Below, one piece after another: positions 1 through 8,304 of a stretch of 40,450 bases of DNA (its first letter is position 1; every line of letters begins with the position of its first letter). The translations under genes and the position numbers were made by a program. The notes below the pieces were generated by a model. It worked only from the letters and a program-made list of their open reading frames with translations, did no database searches and was not told the origin of the DNA. The stretch spans positions 1-40,450 of the forward strand of contig JAHELU010000011.1 of assembly GCA_024644005.1 (NCBI GenBank), given 5' to 3'. Source of the DNA: Acidimicrobiales bacterium. GTDB taxonomy: Bacteria > Actinomycetota > Acidimicrobiia > Acidimicrobiales > SZUA-35.

Positions 1-187
1 CCTCCTGCGAGCCGACCCTGGCGGCGTTGTCTGCGATGTCGCGGGCGTCGGACAGGGCGCCGAGCTGGCGGCCGCCGTCCACCACCAGGGCCAGCGAGAC
101 GAAGATGGCGAAGCCGAGCACGGCGAACATCGAAGACACCGCGCCCCGCTCGAGAGGCCTTCCGACCGGCTCCTGGCGGCTGGTCAC
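1..187 (-). CDS. TadE/TadG-like pilus-assembly protein (partial, runs off left edge)
   Basis: Reverse strand from GTG at 187 reads VTSRQEPVGRPLERGAVSSMFAVLGFAIFVSLALVVDGGRQLGALSDARDIADNAARVGSQ, the TadG-type N-terminal TM segment; 4-bp overlap with the preceding TadE-like gene. Confidence 0.7.
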   Translation of the reverse strand, partial: MTSRQEPVGRPLERGAVSSMFAVLGFAIFVSLALVVDGGRQLGALSDARDIADNAARVGSQE

Positions 188-612
188 GGCTCACCCCGGT
201 AGACGTCGATGGTCTCGGTGGCCTCGTGCCAGTACCGGTTGGCCGGCAGGCCCAGCGTGCCGATCGTCCGGGCGGTGCACTCGACTCGCACGGTCACCCA
301 ACCACCAGGGACGAAGACGTCCCGACCGCTGACGATGGCGATGTTCTGGGCCTCGCAGGTCACGCCGCTGTCGGTGAGGTTCGTGGCGACGATGGCCGTC
401 ACGTCAGCGGCGGCGTCGTCGTAGGTGTTGCGGAGACTGGCAGCCCTGGCCCCGGCATGGGCGGCCGAGCGGACGTCGTTCTCCTGCTGCATGATGCGAC
501 CGGCCACGATCATCAGCGAGAAGAAGCCGACGATCAGGGCACTCATGATGATGGCGAACTCGATCGAGACGCTGCCCCGCTCGTCCCGCCGTCGACGCAA
601 CCGGTCCGTCAT
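184..612 (-). CDS. TadE-like family protein
   Basis: MTDRLRRRRDERGSVSIEFAIIMSALIVGFFSLMIVAGRIMQQENDVRSAAHAGARAASLR: RGSVSIEFAI plus TM is typical of TadE; the start at 612 is preferred over the longer ORF. Confidence 0.75.
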   Translation of the reverse strand: MTDRLRRRRDERGSVSIEFAIIMSALIVGFFSLMIVAGRIMQQENDVRSAAHAGARAASLRNTYDDAAADVTAIVATNLTDSGVTCEAQNIAIVSGRDVFVPGGWVTVRVECTARTIGTLGLPANRYWHEATETIDVYRGEP

Positions 613-1061
613 CGCTGGTCGGCCGGCACGAACTCCTCCAGCCGACCCTCCGACACCGAACGCACCCGCCACGTACCGATGCCGACGATCCGGGGGGCGT
701 CGGCGGTGACCGTGACCGTGATCAGGTTGCCGGTGATCGTGGCCACGGCGCTCCGGTTCTGCAAGCTCGTCGACGAATCGAGGATGAACAGTGCTGCGCT
801 CTCGGCCGCGTCGGTGTCGCCGCCGTTGACCTGACCGGCGTCGACGCCCTGCTCCGCGGCGACACCGGCTGCATTGGCGGTGTGCCAGTAGAGGCTGATC
901 TGGAACATCGCCAATATGACGAGCAGGACCGCAGGGAACAGAATGGCCAGCTCGATGCTGGTCACCCCTCCGTCGCCGGCGACGCCGGGACCGCCCCCAC
1001 CCCCGTCCTCGCCGGGGGGCCGGGTTCGCCCGCTCGCGCTAGCAGCCAGCCGGGACGGCAT
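609..1061 (-). CDS. TadE-like family protein
   Basis: GGVTSIELAILFPAVLLVILAMFQISLYWHTANAAGVAAEQGVDAGQV: TadE N-terminal helix; 4-bp overlap with the next gene; the exact start is uncertain. Confidence 0.7.
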   Translation of the reverse strand: MPSRLAASASGRTRPPGEDGGGGGPGVAGDGGVTSIELAILFPAVLLVILAMFQISLYWHTANAAGVAAEQGVDAGQVNGGDTDAAESAALFILDSSTSLQNRSAVATITGNLITVTVTADAPRIVGIGTWRVRSVSEGRLEEFVPADQR

Positions 1062-1257
1062 CGCCGGGGTTGGCCGGAATGCACTGTTGGTGGCTCTGTG
1101 CGGAGTTGCGCATCACCACGCCGAGGGCCAGCGAGATCGCCACGACGATGGCGACCACGATCGCCATCTCCGTGCCGACCGCCCCCCGATCCGAGCTCGA
1201 CCGTGGCCCGACCAGGTCGGAGCGTTCCTCCGAGCTGTCCGCCTGTTCCTGGTACAT
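1039..1257 (-). CDS. short single-TM pilin-like protein of the Tad locus
   Basis: MYQEQADSSEERSDLVGPRSSSDRGAVGTEMAIVVAIVVAISLALGVVMRNSAQSHQQCIPANPGDAVPAGC; position between TadC and TadE; hydrophobic helix after a G-T-E motif. Confidence 0.5.
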   Translation of the reverse strand: MYQEQADSSEERSDLVGPRSSSDRGAVGTEMAIVVAIVVAISLALGVVMRNSAQSHQQCIPANPGDAVPAGC

Positions 1258-1320
1258 GTGTTGGTCTCCTTTGTAGTTGGTGGGTTCGATCCGTTGCGAG
1301 ATCTCCGTGCGCCACCCCAA

Positions 1321-2292
1321 CTAGGGCTCGCCGGTCTCCCCCGGTTCGAGCTGGGTCTGCACGTCCGGCGGTGCCGGTCCGCCGCCGATGGCCTCCACCG
1401 CCCCCCGACCGATGAAGACCATCAGGCCGAGCACCATGATCGACACGGGGACGATCATCTTCTCGGTGTTCGACTCGGCCAACGACTCGATCTCCGCCGT
1501 CTGCTGGACCCGCAGCGCCTCCGCCTTGGCGACGAGCGACTGCCGGACCCTGGCGCCGTGACCGCCGGCCAGGGACACCGACGACGCCAGCTCCCGCAGC
1601 TCGTCGATCCCGTAATGGGCGCCGAGCTCCTCGAACATGTCCCACGGGGTGCGACCGGTCAGCTCACCGCGTCGCAGGGCCGACCGGATCTCGGCGAACA
1701 CCCAGCCGTCGCCCGCTTCGGCCGCCCCGCTCAGCGCGCTCTCGGTACCGCCGCCGCCGGCCAGGATGATGCTGACCAGATCGAGATAGCTGGACAATGA
1801 GTGGCGGAACGCCCGCTGCCGAGCGCTGACCCGCTCGGAGAGCGGGATGTCCGGATAGAAGAAGCCGAGCCCGCCGAGCAGGATGGCGGCCACCATCACC
1901 AGGAGCGGGGAGACACCGATGCCGTTGGCGGCGAAGAACAGGCCGAGCATGAGCGGTAGCAGCAGCCCGACGAGCCCGGCGAACATCTTCTCGTAGGCGT
2001 GCCGCTCCAATGACTTGTCGAGCACCCGGAGCTGTGCTTCGAGCAGACCGCGGTCGGCCAGGCCGAAGCTCTCCAGCAGTCGCAGGCCGGGCCGGCTCAG
2101 GTACCGCTGGGCGCCGCTGAGCTCGCCCTCGGGAACCCGGACCAGTGCGGCGACGGGCAGGTGCTGGGCGGTGCGGAGCGACCGGACCGTTTCCGACAGC
2201 TGCTCTGGCCGCCGGCGGAGGCCCCGCAGCGCCAGGACCAGCCCCAGCCCGAGGCCTGCGGCCAGTGCGGTGGCGATCAGGGTGCCGCTCAC
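1321..2292 (-). CDS. type II secretion system F family protein (TadC-like)
   Basis: 323 aa; multi-TM with SVSLAGGHGARVRQSLVAKAEALRVQQTAEIESLAESNTEKMIVPV, typical of TadC; overlaps the TadB-like gene by 4 bp. Confidence 0.8.
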   Translation of the reverse strand: MSGTLIATALAAGLGLGLVLALRGLRRRPEQLSETVRSLRTAQHLPVAALVRVPEGELSGAQRYLSRPGLRLLESFGLADRGLLEAQLRVLDKSLERHAYEKMFAGLVGLLLPLMLGLFFAANGIGVSPLLVMVAAILLGGLGFFYPDIPLSERVSARQRAFRHSLSSYLDLVSIILAGGGGTESALSGAAEAGDGWVFAEIRSALRRGELTGRTPWDMFEELGAHYGIDELRELASSVSLAGGHGARVRQSLVAKAEALRVQQTAEIESLAESNTEKMIVPVSIMVLGLMVFIGRGAVEAIGGGPAPPDVQTQLEPGETGEP

Positions 2293-3158
2293 TGGCCGCC
2301 GCCGATGTCGATGCGGTCCTCGATCCGGCGGGCCGAGAACCGCTCCGGCAGCTGGACCTGGGCGAAGTAGTTCATCAAGCCGAGCGCGGCGATGAACAGC
2401 CCGAAGACGGCCAGCAACCAGATCTGGCCTTCGGCGGTGTCGTAGACCTCCAGCAGCTCGCGGGAGGTGAAGTAGATCATCGCCACCGTGAGGAGCGTGA
2501 CGGTGAGGACGATCTTGGACGACGTCCTGATCCGCGATCGGCCGACTTCGACCCGGAGTCGCATCCTGACATCACCCCGTATCGACTCCGCCAGCCGGGT
2601 CAGCAGCGGGCCGAGGTCCCGGCCCTCCATGCGGGAGGCGTTGGCCAGCGACACGACGACGAGATCGGCCGCCGGATGGTCGAGCTCACCGCCCAGGAAG
2701 ACGAGCGCCTCCGCCACGGGCCGGCTCTCGAGCCGGTTGGTGAAGGCCTTGACCTCGCGGGCGATGGGCAGCGGTGCGATGTCGGCGGTCGAGAGCAGAG
2801 CCTGCTCGAGGCCGGCTGCGCCGGCGATGTTGTCCCGGATCATCTCGGCCCAGGTGGCGATGGCCTGGGTCCGCTCGATCTCCCGACGGTTGACCCTGGT
2901 CCCGCCGAAGAACCAGGGCACGCCCACCGCCAGTGCGGCGATCCCGACGGCGGCGCCGATCCAGCGCGTGACGGCCAGAACCATCAAGCCGAGAACGAAG
3001 CCTCCGGCCAGCCAGGCGGTGGCCGCGGCGGCGGTGGTTCCCTCGGGGAACACGGTGCTCGCCTCGGGCAGGATGCGGTTGCCCCGCACACCCTGGATCA
3101 CCAGGAGCAACCCGAGGGCCACCCCGCCGCTCAGCGCCGCCATCGCCAACGTGGTCAT
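2289..3158 (-). CDS. type II secretion system F family protein (TadB-like)
   Basis: From MTTLAMAALSGGVALGLLLVIQG; contains LESRPVAEALVFLGGELDHPAADLVVVSLANASRMEGRDLGPLLTRLAESIRGDVRMRLRVEVGRSRIRTSSKIV (TadB); ATGA overlap with tadA. Confidence 0.8.
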   Translation of the reverse strand: MTTLAMAALSGGVALGLLLVIQGVRGNRILPEASTVFPEGTTAAAATAWLAGGFVLGLMVLAVTRWIGAAVGIAALAVGVPWFFGGTRVNRREIERTQAIATWAEMIRDNIAGAAGLEQALLSTADIAPLPIAREVKAFTNRLESRPVAEALVFLGGELDHPAADLVVVSLANASRMEGRDLGPLLTRLAESIRGDVRMRLRVEVGRSRIRTSSKIVLTVTLLTVAMIYFTSRELLEVYDTAEGQIWLLAVFGLFIAALGLMNYFAQVQLPERFSARRIEDRIDIGGGQ

Positions 3159-4465
3159 CCGTACCACTTCCCCGGCGTATCGAGCCACCGCCGATCGAAG
3201 CCGGCCCGTTCGAGCCGGTGCATGCGCTCCTCGCTGAAGCGAAAGCGGGGGGCGGCCCGGCCGTCGCGATCCGGCCCGTAGATCTCGTTCGACATCACGA
3301 TGTCGCCGTCGGCCCCGGTGACCTCGCGGACGCTGGTCAGGGCTCGGGTGCGGTCCTGGAGCTTGGCCAGGTGGAGGATGCAGTCGATGCCCTGGGCCAC
3401 CATGAGGTTGGCGGCTTCCGGCTCGAATCGCTCGCGGGTCATCGCCAGATACATCTGGAGCCGGCCGAACACCCCCGCAGACGAGTCGGCGTGCACGGTG
3501 CACATGGCGCCGTCGTTGCCCTGGGTGCAGGCCAGCAGTAGGGTCAGCGCCTCGTCGCCCCGGACCTCCCCCACGATGAGCCGGCCGGGGTTCATCCGCA
3601 GGGCGTTGATGGCCAGATCGTTCATCGTGAGGGCGCCGACCCCTTCGACGTTGGCGTGACGGGCCTCGAGATCGACGTGGTCGGGGTGGAGGTCACCGAA
3701 CCGCTCGAGCCCGATCTCGAGCGAGTCCTCCACCGTCACCAGGCGCTCGTTCGGCGGGACCTCGTTGAGCAGGCAGCGGAGCATGGTGGTCTTCCCGGCT
3801 CCCGTCCCACCGGCGATGATCAGGTTGAACCGGGCCAGGACCATCGCCTTGAGCAGGTGGTACAGCGGTTCGTTGAGCGTGCCGAGGCTGACCAGTTGCT
3901 TCAGCCGATGGATCTCGAAGTCGTGGCGGCGGATGGAGATCGACGGTCGGCCGGACACCCAGGCGATGGCGTTGAGCCGGTCGCCGGACGACAGCTGCAG
4001 GTCCAGCATCGGGCTCGAGGGATCCCAGCGCTGTTCCGAGCGGCCACGGCGGGCTGCGGTCTGGATCATCTCGATCAGGTGCTCGTCACTGTCGGCCACC
4101 GGGGCGACCCGGATCTTGCGGCCGTCGCGCTTGGTCAGCCACACGGCGTCGTGGCCGTTGATGGCGATGTCGGTGTTGGACGGGTCGTCGATGTACTGCT
4201 GGATCCGGCCGAGCTCGAACAGCTCGGCGATCACCGACTTCGTCAGCTCCTGGCGCTCGTCCTCGTCGAGGACGGGGGCGCCGCGGTTCATGGCCTCGGT
4301 GTCGAGCAGCTGGACCTGCTCGCCGATCAGCTTGCGGGCCAGCATCCGGCGGTTCTCGCCGAGGATCGGGGCCCGACCGGCAGCTTCGGCCTCGGCCGCC
4401 TGCTGGTTCAGCTGCTCGCCGACGACCCGACGGATGCGGTCGACGAAGCCACGATCGACGCTCAC
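3155..4465 (-). CDS. CpaF/TadA-family secretion ATPase
   Basis: 436 aa with Walker A IIAGGTGAGKTTMLRCLLNEVPPNERLVTVEDSLEIGL and NPGRLIVGEVRGDEALTLLLACTQGNDGAMCTVHADSS. Confidence 0.92.
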   Translation of the reverse strand: MSVDRGFVDRIRRVVGEQLNQQAAEAEAAGRAPILGENRRMLARKLIGEQVQLLDTEAMNRGAPVLDEDERQELTKSVIAELFELGRIQQYIDDPSNTDIAINGHDAVWLTKRDGRKIRVAPVADSDEHLIEMIQTAARRGRSEQRWDPSSPMLDLQLSSGDRLNAIAWVSGRPSISIRRHDFEIHRLKQLVSLGTLNEPLYHLLKAMVLARFNLIIAGGTGAGKTTMLRCLLNEVPPNERLVTVEDSLEIGLERFGDLHPDHVDLEARHANVEGVGALTMNDLAINALRMNPGRLIVGEVRGDEALTLLLACTQGNDGAMCTVHADSSAGVFGRLQMYLAMTRERFEPEAANLMVAQGIDCILHLAKLQDRTRALTSVREVTGADGDIVMSNEIYGPDRDGRAAPRFRFSEERMHRLERAGFDRRWLDTPGKWYG

Positions 4466-6177
4466 CGGGTCATCCAGTCGACATCGCGCTCCTCGTGGGG
4501 GAACGGCGACGGTGGCATCGCCCTGGGATCCGGATCGGCGGCCGGAACGCCGGACGGCACCCGGGTCGATGACGGCGGAGCGGGCGGGGCCGGACGGGCC
4601 GGCGGCCGATGCCGATCGGGGCCCGGCGGTCCGAAGATGTCGTGCAGGTCGGCGGTGCCGATTGCTGCCGAGCCGTCCCGATCCTCCGCGTCTTCTTGGC
4701 CGCGATCCGTGATGGGGTCGTGGTCGCCGACCCGGGAGCGGTCATCGTCGGGCCCGTGGCGGTCCATCGTGGCGCCGTCGGCCACCTGGGACCGGTCGGC
4801 CCGGAAGGCCGGCGGCGGCCGCAACCGCTCGCCGGCCGACTCGCCGTGATCCGACTCGCCGTGATCCACGTTGCCGTGGTGCGAGTCGCCGTGATCCGAC
4901 TCGCCGTGATCCACGTTGCCGTGGTGCGAGTCGCCGTGATCCGACTCGCCGTGGCCCGACTCGCCGTGTTCCGAGTCGCCGTGGTCCCACTCGCCGGCGG
5001 CCGGCGCCGCCCATCGATCGGCACGCTCGTCGACCGAGCGCGGCTCCACCCATCGGTCCCCCAGCGGGCCGGAGCCGGCGAGGGGCTCGTCCCAGCGCTG
5101 CTCGATCGGGTGCAGCGCCTCGTCCGGCTGCGGGGGCGGCGGTTGCCCGAAAGCCTCGTCCGGCTGCGGGGGCGGCGGTTGCCCGAAAGCCTCGTCCGGC
5201 TGCGGGGGCGGCGGTTGCCCGGAGGCTTGGTCCGGCGGTGGCGGGGGCATCCGATCGGCCTCCGCGGCCGCCTCGGCCACCAGCGCCGACTCGACGGTCC
5301 GGGGCTGGACGGCTGGCTTCGAATTGCGCAGCTCGGTGCTGGCGGGATCGGCGGGCCGCCCCGTCGTGGCCGGCGCAGGGCCACCGGGAGCGGCCGATCG
5401 ATGGCGCTCGTCCGCCAGTGCGGGGTCGCCGACACCTCCGTCGGGCGCCGCTCGGGTCAGCGGGGCCAGCCAGTCCGCCAGGGTGGCGGCCAGGGTGGCG
5501 GACGACCGCACGAACGGATGGCGGCGGATGCGCTTGGTCATCGCCCCCGCCTCGATGCTGGTGACCGAGCGACGGTCGTCGGCGATCACCCCGACGACCG
5601 GGAAGTCGAACGTGGTCTCGACCTCGGCCGGGCCGTGCGGCTTCTGGCCGATCAGCACCCAGCCGAGGTTGCCCACCCGAGGCCGGAGCATCGCCATTCG
5701 GCGAGCGGCCGGCTGGAGCTGCTCGGCGGTCGGCCGAGCGACCATGAGCACGGCACTGGCCTGGGCCGCGAAGTCGAGCGCCGGTGAGTCCGGGGCGAGC
5801 CGGCCGACGTCGCAGATCACGTCCACACCGCGGAGATCGTTGAGGAATCGACCGAGCTGGGCCCCGCTGGCGGCGAGCGCGGCGTGGACCTGCTCGGGAC
5901 CGTCCGGACAGACCACCACCGGCAGCCCACCGGGGAGCTCCTGGGCGTGGCGCCACAGCCCCTCGGGCTCGATGCCGGCTCGGACCCCGGCTGCCAGGGT
6001 GACCAGGCCCGGCTCGACCGGCAGCCGGTAGCGGATGGCCAACGTGCCTCCGGTGGTGTCGGCCTCCATCAGGAGCTTCCGCCGCCCGGGGGAGACCTCG
6101 AGCGCCGCCGCCACCGCAAGCGCAACGGCAGTCGTACCCGGCGAGCCCTTCTGCGACGCGAAGCAGAGCAGCGTCAC
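4462..6177 (-). CDS. CpaE-like/MinD-like ATPase-fold protein with long low-complexity C-terminal tail
   Basis: N-terminus MTLLCFASQKGSPGTTAVALAVAAALEVSPGRRKLLMEADTTGGTLA; C-terminal Pro- and His-rich repeats; position between the SAF gene and tadA. Confidence 0.7.
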   Translation of the reverse strand: MTLLCFASQKGSPGTTAVALAVAAALEVSPGRRKLLMEADTTGGTLAIRYRLPVEPGLVTLAAGVRAGIEPEGLWRHAQELPGGLPVVVCPDGPEQVHAALAASGAQLGRFLNDLRGVDVICDVGRLAPDSPALDFAAQASAVLMVARPTAEQLQPAARRMAMLRPRVGNLGWVLIGQKPHGPAEVETTFDFPVVGVIADDRRSVTSIEAGAMTKRIRRHPFVRSSATLAATLADWLAPLTRAAPDGGVGDPALADERHRSAAPGGPAPATTGRPADPASTELRNSKPAVQPRTVESALVAEAAAEADRMPPPPPDQASGQPPPPQPDEAFGQPPPPQPDEAFGQPPPPQPDEALHPIEQRWDEPLAGSGPLGDRWVEPRSVDERADRWAAPAAGEWDHGDSEHGESGHGESDHGDSHHGNVDHGESDHGDSHHGNVDHGESDHGESAGERLRPPPAFRADRSQVADGATMDRHGPDDDRSRVGDHDPITDRGQEDAEDRDGSAAIGTADLHDIFGPPGPDRHRPPARPAPPAPPSSTRVPSGVPAADPDPRAMPPSPFPHEERDVDWMTR

Positions 6178-6179
6178 GG

Positions 6180-6869
6180 TCAGCCCTCCGGAACCTGGAT
6201 CAGGCGGACCCGATCCTGCGAGTCGGCGGCGACGACCCGGTCGGCCAGCTCGGTGGGCATCGTGAGGGAGATGAAGCGGGCCCGGCCCCCGGTCTCCACC
6301 ACCTCGACCACCTCGACGCTGTCCGCGGCGACGACGGTCTGATCGGCCTCCGAGACCAGGTTGGCTTCGGGGATGATCACCACCCGGACGCGGTCGCCGG
6401 GCCGGAGCGACAACGTCGGGAACTCGCCGGGGGCGAGCTCGAGCCCGACGATGCCGCTGCCGTCTGGGATCTGGGCCTTGTCGGCGAACTGATCGGCGGT
6501 TATCAGCGTGCCGATCTTCATGTCCGACAGCGCCACCTTGCCGATGACCAGCCCGGTCTCGCTGGTGCGTATGCCGAGAAGGGGCGCGTCGGTGGAGACG
6601 TCGTAGACGGTGAGATCACCGCTCTCGATGATCTCGCCACGCTGCACGTCCTCGCGCAGGGCGAGGTACCCGGTGCTCCTCGTGGACGTCGAATAGAACC
6701 ATGCGCCGGCCAGGGCGAACAACGCGACGAGGAAGGTCCCGACGAGGATCTCGGGAACGCGGCCCCGGCTCTTGGCGCTCTGCGCGGCCGCGAGATCGAA
6801 CGGCGATCCGCCCACGAGATCGTCCCGCCTCTCGCCCCGCACAGTCGCCGCCATGGTCTGCCCACCCAA
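6180..6869 (-). CDS. SAF domain-containing protein (CpaB/RcpC-like)
   Basis: TM near the N-terminus then STRSTGYLALREDVQRGEIIESGDLTVYDVSTDAPLLGI; SAF-type domain; first gene of the tad cluster. Confidence 0.72.
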   Translation of the reverse strand: MGGQTMAATVRGERRDDLVGGSPFDLAAAQSAKSRGRVPEILVGTFLVALFALAGAWFYSTSTRSTGYLALREDVQRGEIIESGDLTVYDVSTDAPLLGIRTSETGLVIGKVALSDMKIGTLITADQFADKAQIPDGSGIVGLELAPGEFPTLSLRPGDRVRVVIIPEANLVSEADQTVVAADSVEVVEVVETGGRARFISLTMPTELADRVVAADSQDRVRLIQVPEG

Positions 6870-6980
6870 CTACTCGATCAGCCCGTGGAGCCACCACCCT
6901 GACCCACCAGAGGTGCCCACGACCCGGAGGCCACCGCACCGCAACCGCTGCTTCCACCGATACTAAACCGAGACCTCATC

Positions 6981-7147
6981 CTAGTGTCCCGAGTCACAAG
7001 TCGTGCTCATATTTCGACGGCTCGTTTCGCCCCTCGCAGCGTCCTCGTCGTTGCCTCACGCTCACGAGTGAAGCTGCCTCCTGCGTCCTCGCGAGGGACG
7101 AAGTCGCTCGCCGAAATACTGAGCGAACTCATGACTCGGGACACTAG
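6981..7147. mobile_element. MITE-like palindromic element with 16-bp perfect terminal inverted repeats
   Basis: Left end CTAGTGTCCCGAGTCA (6981-6996) is the exact reverse complement of right end TGACTCGGGACACTAG (7132-7147); internal arms remain imperfectly complementary (GCGAGGG..CGAA..CGAAATA); no convincing ORF. Confidence 0.6.
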
Positions 7148-7258
7148 CCTCGATCTCGCGTAGCGAGCCCACGACCTGGTCCTTCACGGTTGCTGGGTCG
7201 CCGAGAGGTCAGGCCGCTCAACAGGGCAAACGCTTCCCGACGAAAGATCCGGGCTAGG

Positions 7259-7273
7259 AGGTCACAGTGACCT
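7259..7273. promoter_or_regulatory. 15-bp perfect palindrome AGGTCAC-A-GTGACCT, candidate operator
   Basis: Perfect 7-bp dyad in the intergenic region upstream of the tad locus. Confidence 0.35.
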
Positions 7274-7361
7274 TTACGAGGCCCGCCGACGGTGAAATTC
7301 GTTGCCGAGCCGGAGGCGAGGGGTTACCCGTCGGTAACAGGTTGGGCCGGCCCCGGTGACC

Positions 7362-7376
7362 GGACCCGGCGGGTCC
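7362..7376 (-). terminator. small GC hairpin just downstream of folD, possible terminator
   Basis: GGACCC-GGC-GGGTCC inverted repeat immediately after the folD stop; no clear U-tract. Confidence 0.35.
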
Positions 7377-7382
7377 AGACCA

Positions 7383-8240
7383 TCAGGGGGCCCGGTGCTC
7401 GGCGGCCCGAACCGTGTTCCGCAGCAGCATGGCCACGGTGGTGGGCCCGACCCCGCCCAATCGAGGCGTGATCCACGAGGCGACCTCGCCAACCGATTCG
7501 TCGACGTCCGGCAGCAGTCTCCGCCCCTCCCAGGTGATGCCACCGCTGACGACCACCGCCCCGGGCTTGACCATGTCGGGTTGGATGAAGTTGGGGACGC
7601 CGAGGGCTCCGACCAGGATGTCGGCGGCCCGGCTGTACGCAGCCAGATCGGGCACCCGGGAATGGACGACGGTGACCGCGGCATCGGCTCCCGGGCCCCG
7701 GTTGGACAGCAGCAGGGCCAGCGGCCGTCCGAGCGTCGGGCCCCGACCGACGACGACCACGTTCCGGCCGGCGACATCGATGCCGTAGTGGGTCAGCATC
7801 GCCTGGATGCCGGCCGGCGTGCAGGGGACCGGCCCCTCCTGCTGCAGCACCAGCTTGCCCAGGTTCATCGGGTGGAGCCCGTCGGCGTCCTTGGCCGGAT
7901 CCATCCGGGCCAGGGCCTCGCCGAAGTCGAAGCCGTCCGGCACCGGGTGCTGGATGAGATAACCATCGACCGCGGGATCGGCGTTGAACTCGTCGACGGC
8001 CGCCAACAACGCAGCCTGACCGGCACCGGCCGGGATCTCGGCGTTGAACGACCGCAGCCCGTTCTGCTGACAAGCCTCGTGCTTGCGCCTGACGTAGGAG
8101 GCGGACGGTCCGTCGTCGCCGACCAGGATGGTCCCGAGCCCGGGGGTCACTCCCGACCCCGCCAAGTCCTCCACTCGGGCCCTGACCTCGGCCAGCACCG
8201 AGTCCGCAACGGGCCCGCCCTCCAACAGCTGAGCAGTCAT
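7383..8240 (-). CDS. folD: bifunctional methylenetetrahydrofolate dehydrogenase/methenyltetrahydrofolate cyclohydrolase FolD
   Basis: 285 aa; SASYVRRKHEACQQNGLRS, DGYLIQHPVPDGFD, DADGLHPMNLGKL, VVGRGPTLGRPLALLL, RLGGVGPTTVAMLLRNTV. Confidence 0.95.
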   Translation of the reverse strand: MTAQLLEGGPVADSVLAEVRARVEDLAGSGVTPGLGTILVGDDGPSASYVRRKHEACQQNGLRSFNAEIPAGAGQAALLAAVDEFNADPAVDGYLIQHPVPDGFDFGEALARMDPAKDADGLHPMNLGKLVLQQEGPVPCTPAGIQAMLTHYGIDVAGRNVVVVGRGPTLGRPLALLLSNRGPGADAAVTVVHSRVPDLAAYSRAADILVGALGVPNFIQPDMVKPGAVVVSGGITWEGRRLLPDVDESVGEVASWITPRLGGVGPTTVAMLLRNTVRAAEHRAP

Positions 8241-8304
8241 GTTCCCCTCTCCCTGGCTCGGCGATCGGCACCGGGCCGACCGTGCTGCGATCTCGCTGAC
8301 GGCA

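Noticed and set aside
2145-3281. Long plus-strand ORFs opposite tadB/tadA (e.g. 2145..3281, 3656..4849)
   Set aside because: Antisense shadow ORFs produced by high GC; low-complexity translations with no family motifs, while the opposite strand has clear Tad proteins.
4846-4995. Regular 15-bp repeat as a possible CRISPR array
   Set aside because: Units are contiguous with no unique spacers and remain in frame within a coding region; it is a coding minisatellite.
1-6869. Tad locus as a novel secretion system
   Set aside because: Gene order and families fit the known actinobacterial Tad/Flp pilus locus; only details (pilin, CpaE tail) are unusual.
7180-7340. c-di-GMP-I (GEMM) riboswitch upstream of the tad locus
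   Set aside because: Only CAGGGCAAAC resembles the consensus; the tetraloop-receptor half (GGGACGCAAAGCC) is absent and the strand orientation points away from tad. Kept only as a low-confidence structured leader.
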